Shown: positions 43,957 to 53,387 of the stretch, one piece after another
Layout: each line of letters begins with the position of its first letter
How positions within the stretch are numbered: the stretch's first letter is position 1
DNA from: Hygrocybe punicea
Lineage: Eukaryota; Basidiomycota; Agaricomycetes; Agaricales; Hygrophoraceae
DNA: 64,000 nt
NCBI GenBank assembly: GCA_963556145.1
Contig: OY744461.1
Span: forward strand, 4,588,001-4,652,000
Direction: 5' to 3'
The notes under the pieces: model-generated
Told to the model about the DNA's origin: nothing
The model's input: only the letters and a program-made list of their open reading frames with translations
Databases searched by the model: none
Program-made: the position numbers and the translations under genes

Positions 43957-45548
43957 TAGTCAAGGAAGTTAGGTGGGGGGTGTTGCTTGCTTGGTCGCTG
44001 TTCTGTGTGGGGGTATGGGGTAGTGGGTCGACAGGGGCTACGAGTGGTTCGTCCGCCCATGCGCGAAGAGATGGGGTGGGGGTGGTGCGACGCGGTGGTT
44101 GATGTTTCTCAAAGTTGATGGTGGTTTGTCGGGTGTTTCTAGTTTGGTGTCTGGAGGAGGAAGATTGGCTTTGGGAGGGAAGAAGGGGTGGTGGTTGATC
44201 GAATATGGAGGGGGGTGGGGAGTAGTGTCGTGCATCCAGGGAGAGGGGGGGGAGAGGGTAAGGGGAGCGCTGTCTATATGGTATAGTTGAGTGGTGATTC
44301 GTTGGGGGGTGGTGATTGGCTTGTATGGGAGCGGTGGCAACGGAGGAGAGGTTGGGGGCTTTAGGATGATTGTCGGAGTGTGGGTATGGGGTTTGGGTCC
44401 ATAGCTCAGCTGTGGGGAAGTAAGGGAGGAGGTTGTCTGGGTTATGACCATCCGCGTCTCGGCATTTCTGTTGGAATGTGGGGCAGCTGCGATCCCAGCT
44501 GGCGTGGCCTCGTTGTCTGCATGGAGTGCAGAAGGGGCGTGAGGGGTTGTCGCAGTTCGATGTTCTGTGATGATCTCCGCATGTGCCGCAAGTGTCGATG
44601 TCCGCTGGACAGCGTGTCGTGGTATGGTTCCATTGGTGGCATCGGAGGCATCGCATGGGTTCTCTTTTACATTTGCTGGCGTTTGTCCTTTTGTGGCAGA
44701 CATAGAATCTGTTCGCTAGGATTTTATTGGCCGTTTCGGGGGTGTCGAGGGCGAATATGGCGTGACCGCAGGTTTGGTTGGGGGTGCGACGGTCTTTCGG
44801 TTTTATCCAGTTTGCTCTTTTTATGGAGTTTTCGGGTAGGTTGTTTGACTCCTCGATTTCCCTGAGGTGTTCGGGTGATTCCGGGTCGAAGGTTAATGGT
44901 ATGAAATAGGCTAAGATGGCATAGGTGCAACGTTTGAGTGAGGCACCGTGTCTGAAGTTGGTGAGGAAGGTGCTGAGGTGCTGGTCGTTGCGTAGCCATT
45001 GTGCAGCGTTGTTTGAGTTGGCTTCCAATAATATGCCTCCGTTACGTAGTCTAGTGACGCCTAGGAATTTGAAGGTGGGTGGGGGCGCTGTGGTTTGAAA
45101 CGCTGTGTTAGCTTTTTCCGTCAGCTTTGCTAGGCTAATGTCTCGTGCCTTCTTTGTTTCTGGCGTGTCTTCGATGTCGAGGAGAAATTGGCGGACTTGA
45201 AGCTGTTCTTTAGCTGCTATGCGTGGGTCTTTTTGGGCGAGGGTGGTGCGCATGTTTTGGGATAAGACTGCATCCTTGTACGAGGTGGTTGTGGTTTCGA
45301 GTGTGGATGAGGTTTTGGTGAGGTGTGTTACTGCTTGTTGAAGTTGGATTTTGGTGTGTGATGGATTCCATGATAGGTTCCATTGCGCGCCCGAGAGAGT
45401 CACGGTAGTCTCCAGCCTGTCGTTTGAGCTCAGTAGTAACGGCGTCAACCAGATTGTCAGTTCTTATGTTAAGTTCTATGGATTTTAGTAGGATAGCTAC
45501 CGATTGGATAGCATTGACTATGGTGGGTGTGGAGGGGCAGTTTTCCAT
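43949..45548 (-). pseudogene. LINE ORF1: nucleic-acid-binding protein with CCHC knuckles
   Basis: The main frame (45448-43949, 499 residues) carries CLRCHQWNHTTTRC, CGTCGDHHRTSNC and CTPCRQRGHASWDRSC, three Cys/His knuckles, then a Pro/Ser-rich tail. The N-terminal part is in another frame (45548: MENCPSTPTIVNAIQSVAIL) and should join near 45365 (MESITH to TKIQLQQ), indicating one frameshift. ORF1 proteins coat the LINE RNA. The eight-base overlap with ORF2 suggests termination-reinitiation or a readthrough mode of ORF2 translation; that is inference. Confidence 0.8.
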
Positions 45549-45983
45549 TGTGGTGATTCATATGAGTGTTTCCGATAGGGTTGAAATTTCGATATCTTGA
45601 TCATGGGGGAGGAGAGAGTTGGCGGTGAGGAAGCTGATGGCTTGTGATTTCGATTCCGGTTCGGTGTGCGAGGGCTCATCGCTGCTGAGGTTGTGTTCTC
45701 GAGCGGCGGCGGATCTTGAAGCTCTTGTTTCTGGAGGGGGGTGAGTTGCTGTTTGCGGAAGTTTACCTCATTTGTTTTTGGATGTGCCTTCACTAGTGAT
45801 TGCCCATTGTCACAGGCTACTCATGCTTCTGTTTTCTGGTCTGATCTGAACTAAGATGATATGTGTTGTGCTACTGGTAGATGGTATAGTAGAGCGCCCG
45901 AACTTGCGCGGAGAGCTCTTTTTTGGGGTCCCTGCCGGGGTACCACACGGTGTGAGTTCAAGGACCGTTCCTTAGCTTATTAT

Positions 45984-46911
45984 GCCCCTTATGATACTTG
46001 GTACTTGCACAAGCAGACTCAGCTCCTCCTACTCTGGGATGAGATCAGCCTGCCCTATGAGAAGGAGAAGCAAGAGTTTGGTGACACACTTATGATCATT
46101 GGTTTTGAATGTGATGCTAATGCCATGACTTTCATAATGGTACCCGCTGCTTGTGTCGACCTTTTGAATGCCATCAAGGAGTTTGTCGAAGCTCCCCAAG
46201 GTGGCTGCCAACACTCACTACAGAAATCCCAATGCATGGCTGGTTGGGTTAATTGGGCACTAAATGTTTTCCCCCTCTTATGACCTTCACTGTCCAACAT
46301 CGATGACAAAATTGCTGGAAAATCAAACTTGGACACTCATTTTCCTGAACAAAGCCATCATCGCTGACTTACTCTGGCTACATTATCATATAGAGTCTGC
46401 CATGGGGGTACATGTCCTCAATGCTTCCATTTGGTGGCCTCTCAATGCCGATATCATGATCTATGGCGATGCCTGCCTCACTGGTCTGGCCTTCATCTAC
46501 CCCTCCACTGGACTAGGCTTCCAGCACCAACCCCCTTTGTATGCCCCTCCTGGCAACATTTTCTACCTAGAGGCACTTGTGGTGCCTTGGGCTCTCGAAC
46601 ATGCTGCTAGGGCTTCTTTCTCTGGTCACTTGGTGATTTACACTGACAGCACAAACATGTTTGACAACAGCCTCACAGCAAAGCCACTTTACAATGAGAT
46701 CCTGAAGAGTGTAGTTGATCTCATGATTGCCCACTCCATCGACCTTCAAGTGTGCCTGATCAAAGGTTCTTCCAACATCGTCGCCAATGCCCTGTCTCAT
46801 GACCATGTTGAGGTAGTGCTAGCACACCAGCCTAACCTCTGCATTTACATCCACCCACTACTGACATTTGAAAAACCCCCTCGAAGTATGCTGGGGTTGC
46901 CACTGCAATGA
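45984..46911 (+). pseudogene. DIRS-like element, end of RT and RNase H
   Basis: After the LINE the frame resumes with APYDTWYLHKQTQLLLLWDEI and LPYEKEKQEFGDTLMIIGFE, the RT thumb region. A frame change near 46260 leads to the RNase H part: MIYGDACLTG, IFYLEALVV, VIYTDSTNMF and GSSNIVANALSH, which place the D, E, D and D/N positions of an RNase H fold. It ends at 46911, just after the next frame opens at 46908. Confidence 0.75.
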
Positions 46912-47831
46912 CCACCTCACCCCTGTGGTCCTGGCAGTGCCTTCATGAGCCGTGGACCCTCGAGCATTTATTACATGAATGCTCAATAGCTTTAGGTCTT
47001 TCTATTGACAAATCCACTCGTTCCACTTACACTTCTGCTCCCAATTCCTACATTGCTTCCTGCAAAATCCACCATTTCCCCATAGACCCCACACCAGACA
47101 TCCTTAGTTTTTTTGTTGTCTTCATGTCCACTCACATTAAACCTTCTTCAGTTGACAACTACCTGTCAGGAATTGTGAATCAGCTAGAGGACCACTTCCC
47201 TGATGCTCATAAACACTGCAATAGTTGCCTCATTTCCAAAACCCTTACCAGTTGCAAACGTCGTTTTGGCTCACCAATGAACTGCAAAGAACTGCTGACC
47301 TGTGCCTCGCCATCACATCCCTCAGTAACTCTCCATCCCATGATGACAAGCTTTTTCTTGCACAGCTCCTCACTGGCTTCTTTGTACTCCTATGGCTCGG
47401 TGAACTCATGTACCCTGATCAAACTTCTCTGCATAACCCCCACAAACTTTCACTATAGCACTCTGTCTCTTCCATGACAATGAGCTACAGCTATCTTCTA
47501 CCCTCCCACAAAGCAGACACTTTCTTTGAGGGCAACACACTCCACATTCAAAAACTCCCTGAAGTTGATGACCCCTACCACCACTTCCATCTTTACTTAG
47601 CCTCTCATGATGAGCTTTTCCCTTTTCACCCTCAGCTCTGGCTTAAGTCTGATGGCTCTGTCCCACACTGCTCCTGGTTCATGAAATGCCTGTGGAGTCT
47701 CTTCCTGGTCACATTGGCAGGCCAGTCAATGTGTGCAGGTGGTGCTACTGCACATCATCCAGGCCACAGGCAGATGGTCTTCTTATGCTTTCTAAATTTA
47801 CATTTGTAAAAACCTGATTCTTCTTCATACC
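46908..47831 (+). pseudogene. DIRS-like tyrosine recombinase, catalytic Arg positions altered
   Basis: Frames in series give STRSTYTSAPNSYIAS (N-terminal core-binding part), HDDKLFLAQLLTGFFVLLWLGELMYPD, SYSYLLPSHKADTFFEGNTL, LFPFHPQLWL and LAGQSMCAGGATA, ending near FQIYI. The layout is the R...H-x-x-R...Y tyrosine recombinase. The first Arg (family: MRLGEL) is Trp and the second (family: FRAGGAT) is Cys, both explained by C-to-T changes at CG. Frameshifts occur near 47260 and 47480. The solo LTR at 47832 cuts the C-terminal end. Confidence 0.75.
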
Positions 47832-48069
47832 TTGTGTTGGGAAATGGCCGAATAGTTGCAGAAAGGATTAGTAATTCATATCACGTGACCCTGGAACTCA
47901 AACCCACCTGTCCGATGAATAATGCTGAAGCACAGCATGTATTCTACTCACCACAAGAAACTTCTAGTAGATTTAACTAGTAGTATAAAAGCCCTCTCAG
48001 AGAGGCAAATATAATTCATTCCACATAAAATAACTTAGTGGTCAACAACCACTGCAACTATATATTCCA
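47832..48069 (+). repeat. Solo LTR, copia-like family, copy B
   Basis: It begins TTGTTGGGAAATGG and ends ATATATTCCA. ATACC at 47827-47831 and again at 48070-48074 gives a 5-bp duplication (ATACCT on both sides if the first T is left out). A TATA-like AGTATAAAAGCCC lies near 47988. It matches copy A at 4901-5132 and the LTR end next to the gag relic at 56541. It is inserted in the recombinase frame of the DIRS-like element. Confidence 0.8.
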
Positions 48070-48400
48070 ATACCTTGATCCATGGTTGTCCTGCTTTCTC
48101 CATCTGACACTTCTTCAATCTCTCACTTTTCTGCAGTTTGTTCTTTTGCACACTTATCATTCCTTGGACTTTACTTGGACACTTGGGCACTGGGTGCTTT
48201 CCTGCCAGTAACCCCTTTTCTTTTTCATTCTATCTTATTGACATTCATGTCATCCTCCCATCTTCTTTCTCCATCAGAACCCATCTTTTTACTGATTGTA
48301 CTCCACAAAGGTCATTTTTTGATGGACTTGTTTTCTCTCCTGGCTCCAAGCCAGAGAGAGCAAGCTCCAGTTATCTGGCTAATCTTCATGTGCTCCTTAG

Positions 48401-48490
48401 GCAGAGTCAATTAGACACAGATATCTAGTGAATATCATGGGTACAGGTGAACCCGCAGGTTTTGCTGTGGGTTTTGCCTTGGGTCCAGGT
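48401..48490. other. Boundary zone with GGGTACAGG/CCCGCAGG words
   Basis: ATGGGTACAGGTGAACCCGC at 48437 has a rough inverted counterpart at 50180-50210 (GCAGCTGTACCCATACCCGC). This suggests that the hAT element at 48491-50149 itself sits inside an older element with similar subterminal words. No clean termini were found. Confidence 0.3.
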
Positions 48491-48819
48491 TAGTGTTGCT
48501 GAAGTCTGGTTTGGTCCAGTTTTTGGCCTTTTTGGCTGAACTGAAAACTGGACTCTCGGTTCAGTTCGGCCCTTCTGCTGAACTGGAACTGGGACTGCAT
48601 GGGGCCATTCCATGCAGTTCGGTCTGTAACTGGACCCGGTTTGGACCGCAAACTGTCCTCCTCCATCCTCAAATGTCCTCACAAGCCACAGTGCCATGTC
48701 AATTGATGTGGGCCTGGGGTTGTGAGGAGTTGGGAGGGGTGGGGAGGAAGGGGGGGACCTTTGTTCTGCTGTGTTGCCACTGTTGCTGCAGCTGCAGTGG
48801 CCGCCACTGCCGTTGGTGC

Positions 48820-49141
48820 TAGGCAAATGCAGGAGTAATCCCAAGATACATTGTTCTGTATCCATACTTGTACTCGCCAAAGATACGGATACAATATCCG
48901 TGGGTAAAACCTGCGGATTTCTGATCAAAATGAGCCTGAGATCACCCAAAATGGTCAAGAATTGACCAAGATAGAGTCCAATCAATGTTTAGTCTCTATC
49001 TCAGTCAATTCTTGACCGTTTTGGATGATCTTAGGCTCATTTTGAAGCCCACGGATACGAGAATCCGTATCCGTACTTGTACTCTCTCAAGAGTATGGAT
49101 ACCTGCGGATCAGGGATTACCCTTATCCCTGCATTTGCCTA
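48820..49141. mobile_element. 322-bp hAT-type MITE (nested)
   Basis: Termini TAGGCAAATGCAGG (48820) and CCTGCATTTGCCTA (ending 49141) are inverted, and the 8-bp duplication GTTGGTGC at 48812-48819 and 49142-49149 is exact. Inner blocks also pair (CAAGAATTGACCAAGATAGAG with CTCTATCTCAGTCAATTCTTG in part). The insertion splits a GCT-rich trinucleotide tract. Confidence 0.93.
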
Positions 49142-49370
49142 GTTGGTGCTGCATTGCTGCCGGCATCATTGTTGCTACTGCTGCCATTGCTGCTGTTGCT
49201 GCTGCTGCTCTCATCATTGCTGCTGCTGCTGCTGTTGATGCCACTGCTGCCATAGCTGCCATTGCTGCTGCTGTTGCTGCTGCTATAGCTGGTGCAGTTG
49301 TTGCCGCTGCTGTTTTCATTGCAGTTGTAGCTGCTGCCACTGCTGCTGGGGTTGCCATGGGGCTGCTGCC
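49142..49370. repeat. GCT/GTT/GCC trinucleotide tract
   Basis: Runs of GCTGCTGTT, GCTGCTGCC and related triplets produce Ala-, Asn/Ser- or Leu-only frames in every phase. The tract continues to the left of the MITE at about 48768-48811. A further short GCT block is at 49742-49770. Confidence 0.85.
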
Positions 49371-50149
49371 ACATCCATGCTGGAGAGGTACCGGGGGTAC
49401 CCTCGGGGTGCTCAGAGGACGCGTGCGTCGGAAAGACTAGGATAGGGTATCTACTACATCCAGATCTGCTAACTCACTGGATCAACCATGGGAACTGAGT
49501 CACGTGATCCATCCTCGCTACCACTCCAACGCTCACAGGTGTCATGGAGCTGTGGGGGGTAAGTATAGATAAATAAATGAAAAATAATAAAGACGAAGTA
49601 TCTTAGCAGCAGGGTGGGGGCACCACTCCCCGCTGTGTCCTGTTCTCACTACCATCCCTGGTTCCTATTGTGGGTGTGGTGTGGGCATGGGCATGGTGTT
49701 GGTGGTGTTGGCATGAGGCATGGGTGTGGGCATTGATGGTGCTGCCACTGCTGCTGCTGCTGCCAGCCATCCTCATCGTGCTTCTCTGCATAAGGAAATG
49801 TCAGTACAGTGGAAATTAATTGCTTACTTACCATTGTTTCTTGATGAGTCTCACTGTTCTTTTTGTTGAGTCGACATTTCTTGTCTATATTGAAGATCAC
49901 ATGATCTAAGTTCCCATGTTTTCATACACAAAAATTAACACAAAAATTAATTATTTCAGTATCTACAAAGAATGAGTTCATGGTTTGGACCCAGTTCCAA
50001 GCTGTTCAGAAATTTCTGAAGGGCCTGGAACCTGCAACCAGACCTGTGGTTCAGTTCAGCCAAAGTGCTGAACTTAAACTGAACTTAGGGTTCGGTTTGG
50101 GGTTTGAACTGGGTTCAGATTGGTTCTGAACTGGACTACAGCAACACTA

Positions 50150-50758
50150 GTCTGGGTCCGGGTCTCACTTTTGTGACCTGCAGCTGTACCCATACCCGCA
50201 ATGGGTAACTTGTGACTATATGTCACACAAGTCACACATCGTGTTCAAGTTGAACGTGACATGTTGAATGACAAGGCAGAGACCAGTATGAAGCTAGTCT
50301 CTGCTAAAGGTCAGTTTTCTTTCTTTTACATCATTCCTTATGAAATTTACAGGTACAACTACAGTTTGACCTGGGAAACTCAAACTCAAACTCAAACGGC
50401 CACAATGAAAATGACAACGACTAAAATGACAATGATGATGACAGCGACGGCAAGGACAAGGGCCATGGCAACAATGCCAAGCAAAGCAAGACTGGGGGAG
50501 TGGTGCACCCGCCCCCCCGGTCTCCAGGTGAGTCTGTATACATAATTTGATTCATTTGCCACTCTCCCCCAGCCCAGGACCACCTTTAACAATTACAGCC
50601 CACACGTCCAACAATGCAGCCTCTGCACATAGACAGGCACAGCCCACACATTTGACAATGCCACCTCCATCTGCCCACCAATGCACCCAACTGCACCATA
50701 CCAGACCAGAGTGTGCTGCATGCCCAAAGATGCCCCAGCCTGAAAATGCCCCCAAGCC
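50150..50758. other. Unassigned; AACTCAAACTC and AATGAC/ACGAC repeats
   Basis: A 94-residue frame at 50261-50545 includes a Met/Thr-rich low-complexity stretch (50396-50470) and an exon-like edge (TTTACAG at 50346-50352, GGTGAGT at 50527), so it may be a captured gene fragment. From 50690 the sequence forms the first half of a direct repeat whose second half lies around 51300 and 52950. No domain recognised. Confidence 0.35.
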
Positions 50759-51224
50759 TAAGGTTGACCAAGGGTTGACATATGTGATAGGGTAAGATTT
50801 TCCAAGGGTTTTGAAGGGATTGTTCTTGAATCATTATCTATTGCACATAGTGATAGAAACTTGGTGGGAATTTCAAAGAGTTACATATGCTCTAGTTTCT
50901 CTCCAAAATTTAGGTCAGATTTCTTCAGTAGTTATTGTGCAATTCCCTTTTCAAAAAGGAGTGTTTTTCAAAACCCCTCAGGGGTCTGGGTTTTTCAACC
51001 CCTGAGGGGTTTTGAAAAACACTCCTTTTTGAAAAGGGAATTGCACAATAACTACTGAAGAAATCTGACCTAAATTTTAGAGAGAAACTAGAGCATATGT
51101 AACTCTTTGAAATTCCCACCAAGTTTCTATCACTATGTGCAATAGATAATGATTCAAGAACAATCCCTTCAAAACCCTTGGGAAATCTTACCCTATCACA
51201 TATGTCAACCCTTGGTCAACCTTA
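50759..51224. mobile_element. 466-bp palindromic hAT-type MITE, copy 2
   Basis: Same family as 10818-11281. Termini TAAGGTTGACCAAGGGTTGA and complement; exact 8-bp duplication CCCAAGCC at 50751-50758 and 51225-51232. Arms are complementary up to a short centre near 50990. Because the duplication starts and ends with C, no GT...AG pair is formed here, unlike copy 1. Confidence 0.92.
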
Positions 51225-51313
51225 CCCAAGCCCATTCCACCGTGCGAATACATGGTGCCATGTCAATTGATGTGTGTCTGGTGTCACAAGGTCACCATAC
51301 CAGGCCAGAGCAC

Positions 51314-52949
51314 TGTTACATTTTTCAACTCTGCAACTCCGATTCCAACTCTGGTACCCACCATGATGATTCCACTTTATCACACCTTCCTTTTTCATTC
51401 CCTTTTGCCTTCTGTCTTCTTTTGGATATCATTGTTTATTTTTGTTCTTGTTTCCTTTTTATCTTTTCTTCTAAAACAATCCAGACTGACCATGGACACA
51501 TCCCCACATGACCTTACTGTACCCAAACAGTCTCCTTGCTGATGGACATCATCGCCATTCTCTTTTTCCTTACCTTGACATATTGTTTACTTCATCCAAT
51601 GACAAACCAATACACGATGGCTGTACTCCCAACACAGCTAATTACTGTAATCATGATTGGCAGCATTGCCATCACTTTCCTTATCAGTTTCTACCTTGTT
51701 ATGATCTATCTTTGGCATCGACACTGAAACCCTTCTTCCATCGATACGTTCGACTTGCACCTTGACAATATCTCACCCTGTAATTGACAATTGCCATTCT
51801 TGGATATATGGTTTCCACTTTCATATTCCATGCCTACCATTATCCTCCCTGATCATCCAATGACATTCCTCACCTGCATGCATGCCCTGAACAATCCTTG
51901 ATCACAAGACATTTCACTGGTCCTTCCAATCTGATCATCACCGAAGCACATTCTTTGGGACTTCAACCACCGACCATACGACTTCCCAAACAGTGAACCA
52001 ACCCCTATTGTGTATTGTTCACATGTCATTACTTCAATGCAGTACCTGACGACTTGTTCCCATAGCCTGTCACCTGTGCCATGACTCGAAACCTGCACCC
52101 ACATTCATTTATCCCTTTTCATCTGTAACCTTGATACCTCCCACACTCGTTTACAACAATACCCTTTCTTGGACGAATACCGACATCAGGTGGACTGCAT
52201 TGTTCCGCACACAGGACAAGACATCACCCCTCGATACATCATTGACACAGACATCGTCATCCAGCACAGCATATGCTGTTCACATGTCTGACCTCGACTA
52301 TCCCACCATCCTAGTTGGTTTTTCCCCAGCACATTCCTTTGTTTTCTTTCATGCCAACCTTGCCACTATATCCACACTACCTCAAGATGCTCCCTTCACC
52401 AATCCCACACTGGACCATGCTTCTCTCCAACCCAACCATGCAAAGCACTTGCACTTGCCCATTACAGCAAGTGTAGACCCTGAATTGGCAATCTGCATAT
52501 CACATGATCCAATGACAAATCATCCGAGTCATCCATACCTCCTCTATCCTCAATGACACCCGGGCCTCCAGTTGGATCGTGAGAACATCGACATGAGGAC
52601 ACCTCATGTTCACCATGAGGTGAACACATGGTGTAGTTGGACTTACTGTAGCCTTATGGTTGGACTTCTGTTTACCTCCCCTCAAGACCAGTGAATATAT
52701 CTACTGTTCTTGTAGTTGGTGTGGACTTTTTCTTCTTTTCTCTTCTTTACATTTAGTCTGGTTCTTGGGGCAGACCCTCTTGTCTTGGGTAACCCCCATG
52801 GCTCACATGACTTTAGACCATGAACCCCCCCTTTGTAGCAGTGTTGTCTTGGTTATAAGCAACAATGAAACTGCTGATCTCTCCTCTGGAAACCACCTCC
52901 TAGTTAAGTTGATTGTTGCCAGAGCCTGCTGCAAAAGCAATATGTAACA
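51314..52949 (+). mobile_element. 1.64-kb solo LTR, copy B
   Basis: It starts TGTTACATTTTT and ends ATATGTAACA (TGTTACAT / ATGTAACA inverted ends). AGCAC precedes and AGCAT follows, a 5-bp duplication with one change. It is the uninterrupted, inverted partner of 5579-8051. A 141-residue frame (52131-52556) and shorter frames are present but have no recognisable domain; long LTRs of this size often have such frames by chance. Confidence 0.65.
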
Positions 52950-53349
52950 AGCATGCCTGAAGATGCCCCAGCCTGAAGATGCCCCCAAGCTCATTCCACC
53001 TCATGAATACATGGTGGCATGTCAATTGATGCACATCCAGTGTCGCAAGGTCAAATAGGTGATATGGGCCAGAAAACAGTAGAGACCCATGGGTTACCCA
53101 CCACAGATATGGGTCCTGGGTAACCTGAGGGTTAGAACATATGCACCCATGACAAAACCCATATCCTGAGGGTGGGTATGGGTTTTCAACAGGTATGGGT
53201 ACAGGTACCTACAAAAAAACCTGAGGGTTACCTGTTGGAGTGGGCAGGGGTGCCCACTCTGGGTGTCATGGGTGCATCATAGTGGGATAAGCTGAGTGTT
53301 TACTACAGGAATATCTACTAGATAGTCCTACAAACCGTAGGATCCTATT
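52950..53349. other. Direct-repeat unit plus GGGTTACC-rich tract
   Basis: 52950-53045 repeats the block at 50718-51290 (GATGCCCCAGCCTGA, GCCCCCAAGC, ATTCCACC, ATACATGGTG, CATGTCAATTGATG). From 53060 to 53280 words such as TGGGTTACCC and CTGAGGGTTA recur on both strands, like the subterminal zones of the hAT elements nearby, but I found no paired termini. Confidence 0.4.
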
Positions 53350-53387
53350 ATGTGACCTCTTACTACACTGTGAAGTTCACTACAGAT

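Larger units (their letters stand above)
39534..45970 (-). mobile_element. Full-length Tad1-like LINE (non-LTR retrotransposon)
   Basis: The element is 6,437 bp and flanked by the 13-bp duplication CTTAGCTTATTAT at 39521-39533 and 45971-45983. On its own strand it runs 5' UTR, ORF1 (CCHC knuckles), ORF2 (endonuclease, reverse transcriptase, RNase H, Zn motif), a 3' UTR of about 490 bp and an A-rich tail (TTTTTTATTTTTTATT on the plus strand). An APE endonuclease plus RNase H in ORF2 is typical of the Tad1 and I groups; Tad1 is the usual fungal one. The intact duplication suggests a complete insertion, but stops and frameshifts in both frames mean it is now inactive. Confidence 0.9.
36541..48400 (+). 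mobile_element. DIRS-like tyrosine-recombinase retrotransposon, multiply interrupted
   Basis: Pieces of one element in the expected order RT, RNase H, tyrosine recombinase lie at 36541-36680, 37467-38190, about 39386-39533, 45971-47831 and 48070 to about 48400. They are separated by a hAT MITE, an unknown insert, a LINE and a solo LTR, each with its own target duplication except the unknown insert. Removing the LINE rejoins the RT frame exactly. The outer repeats of the element were not found, so its ends are approximate. Confidence 0.75.
48491..50149. mobile_element. hAT-type non-autonomous element (outer)
   Basis: Termini TAGTGTTGCTG (48491) and CAGCAACACTA (ending 50149) are inverted, with further pairing in the GGTTTGG/CAGTTCAG-rich subterminal zones. 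GTCCAGGT (48483-48490) and GTCTGGGT (50150-50157) are a likely 8-bp duplication with two changes. It contains a second hAT element at 48820-49141 and a trinucleotide repeat. No transposase. Confidence 0.75.

Noticed and set aside
49110..49374. Ala-only and Ser/Asn-only proteins
   Set aside because: Trinucleotide tract read in different phases.
48425..50215. A further hAT element enclosing 48491-50149
   Set aside because: Similar subterminal words exist on both sides, but no matching termini or target duplication could be placed.
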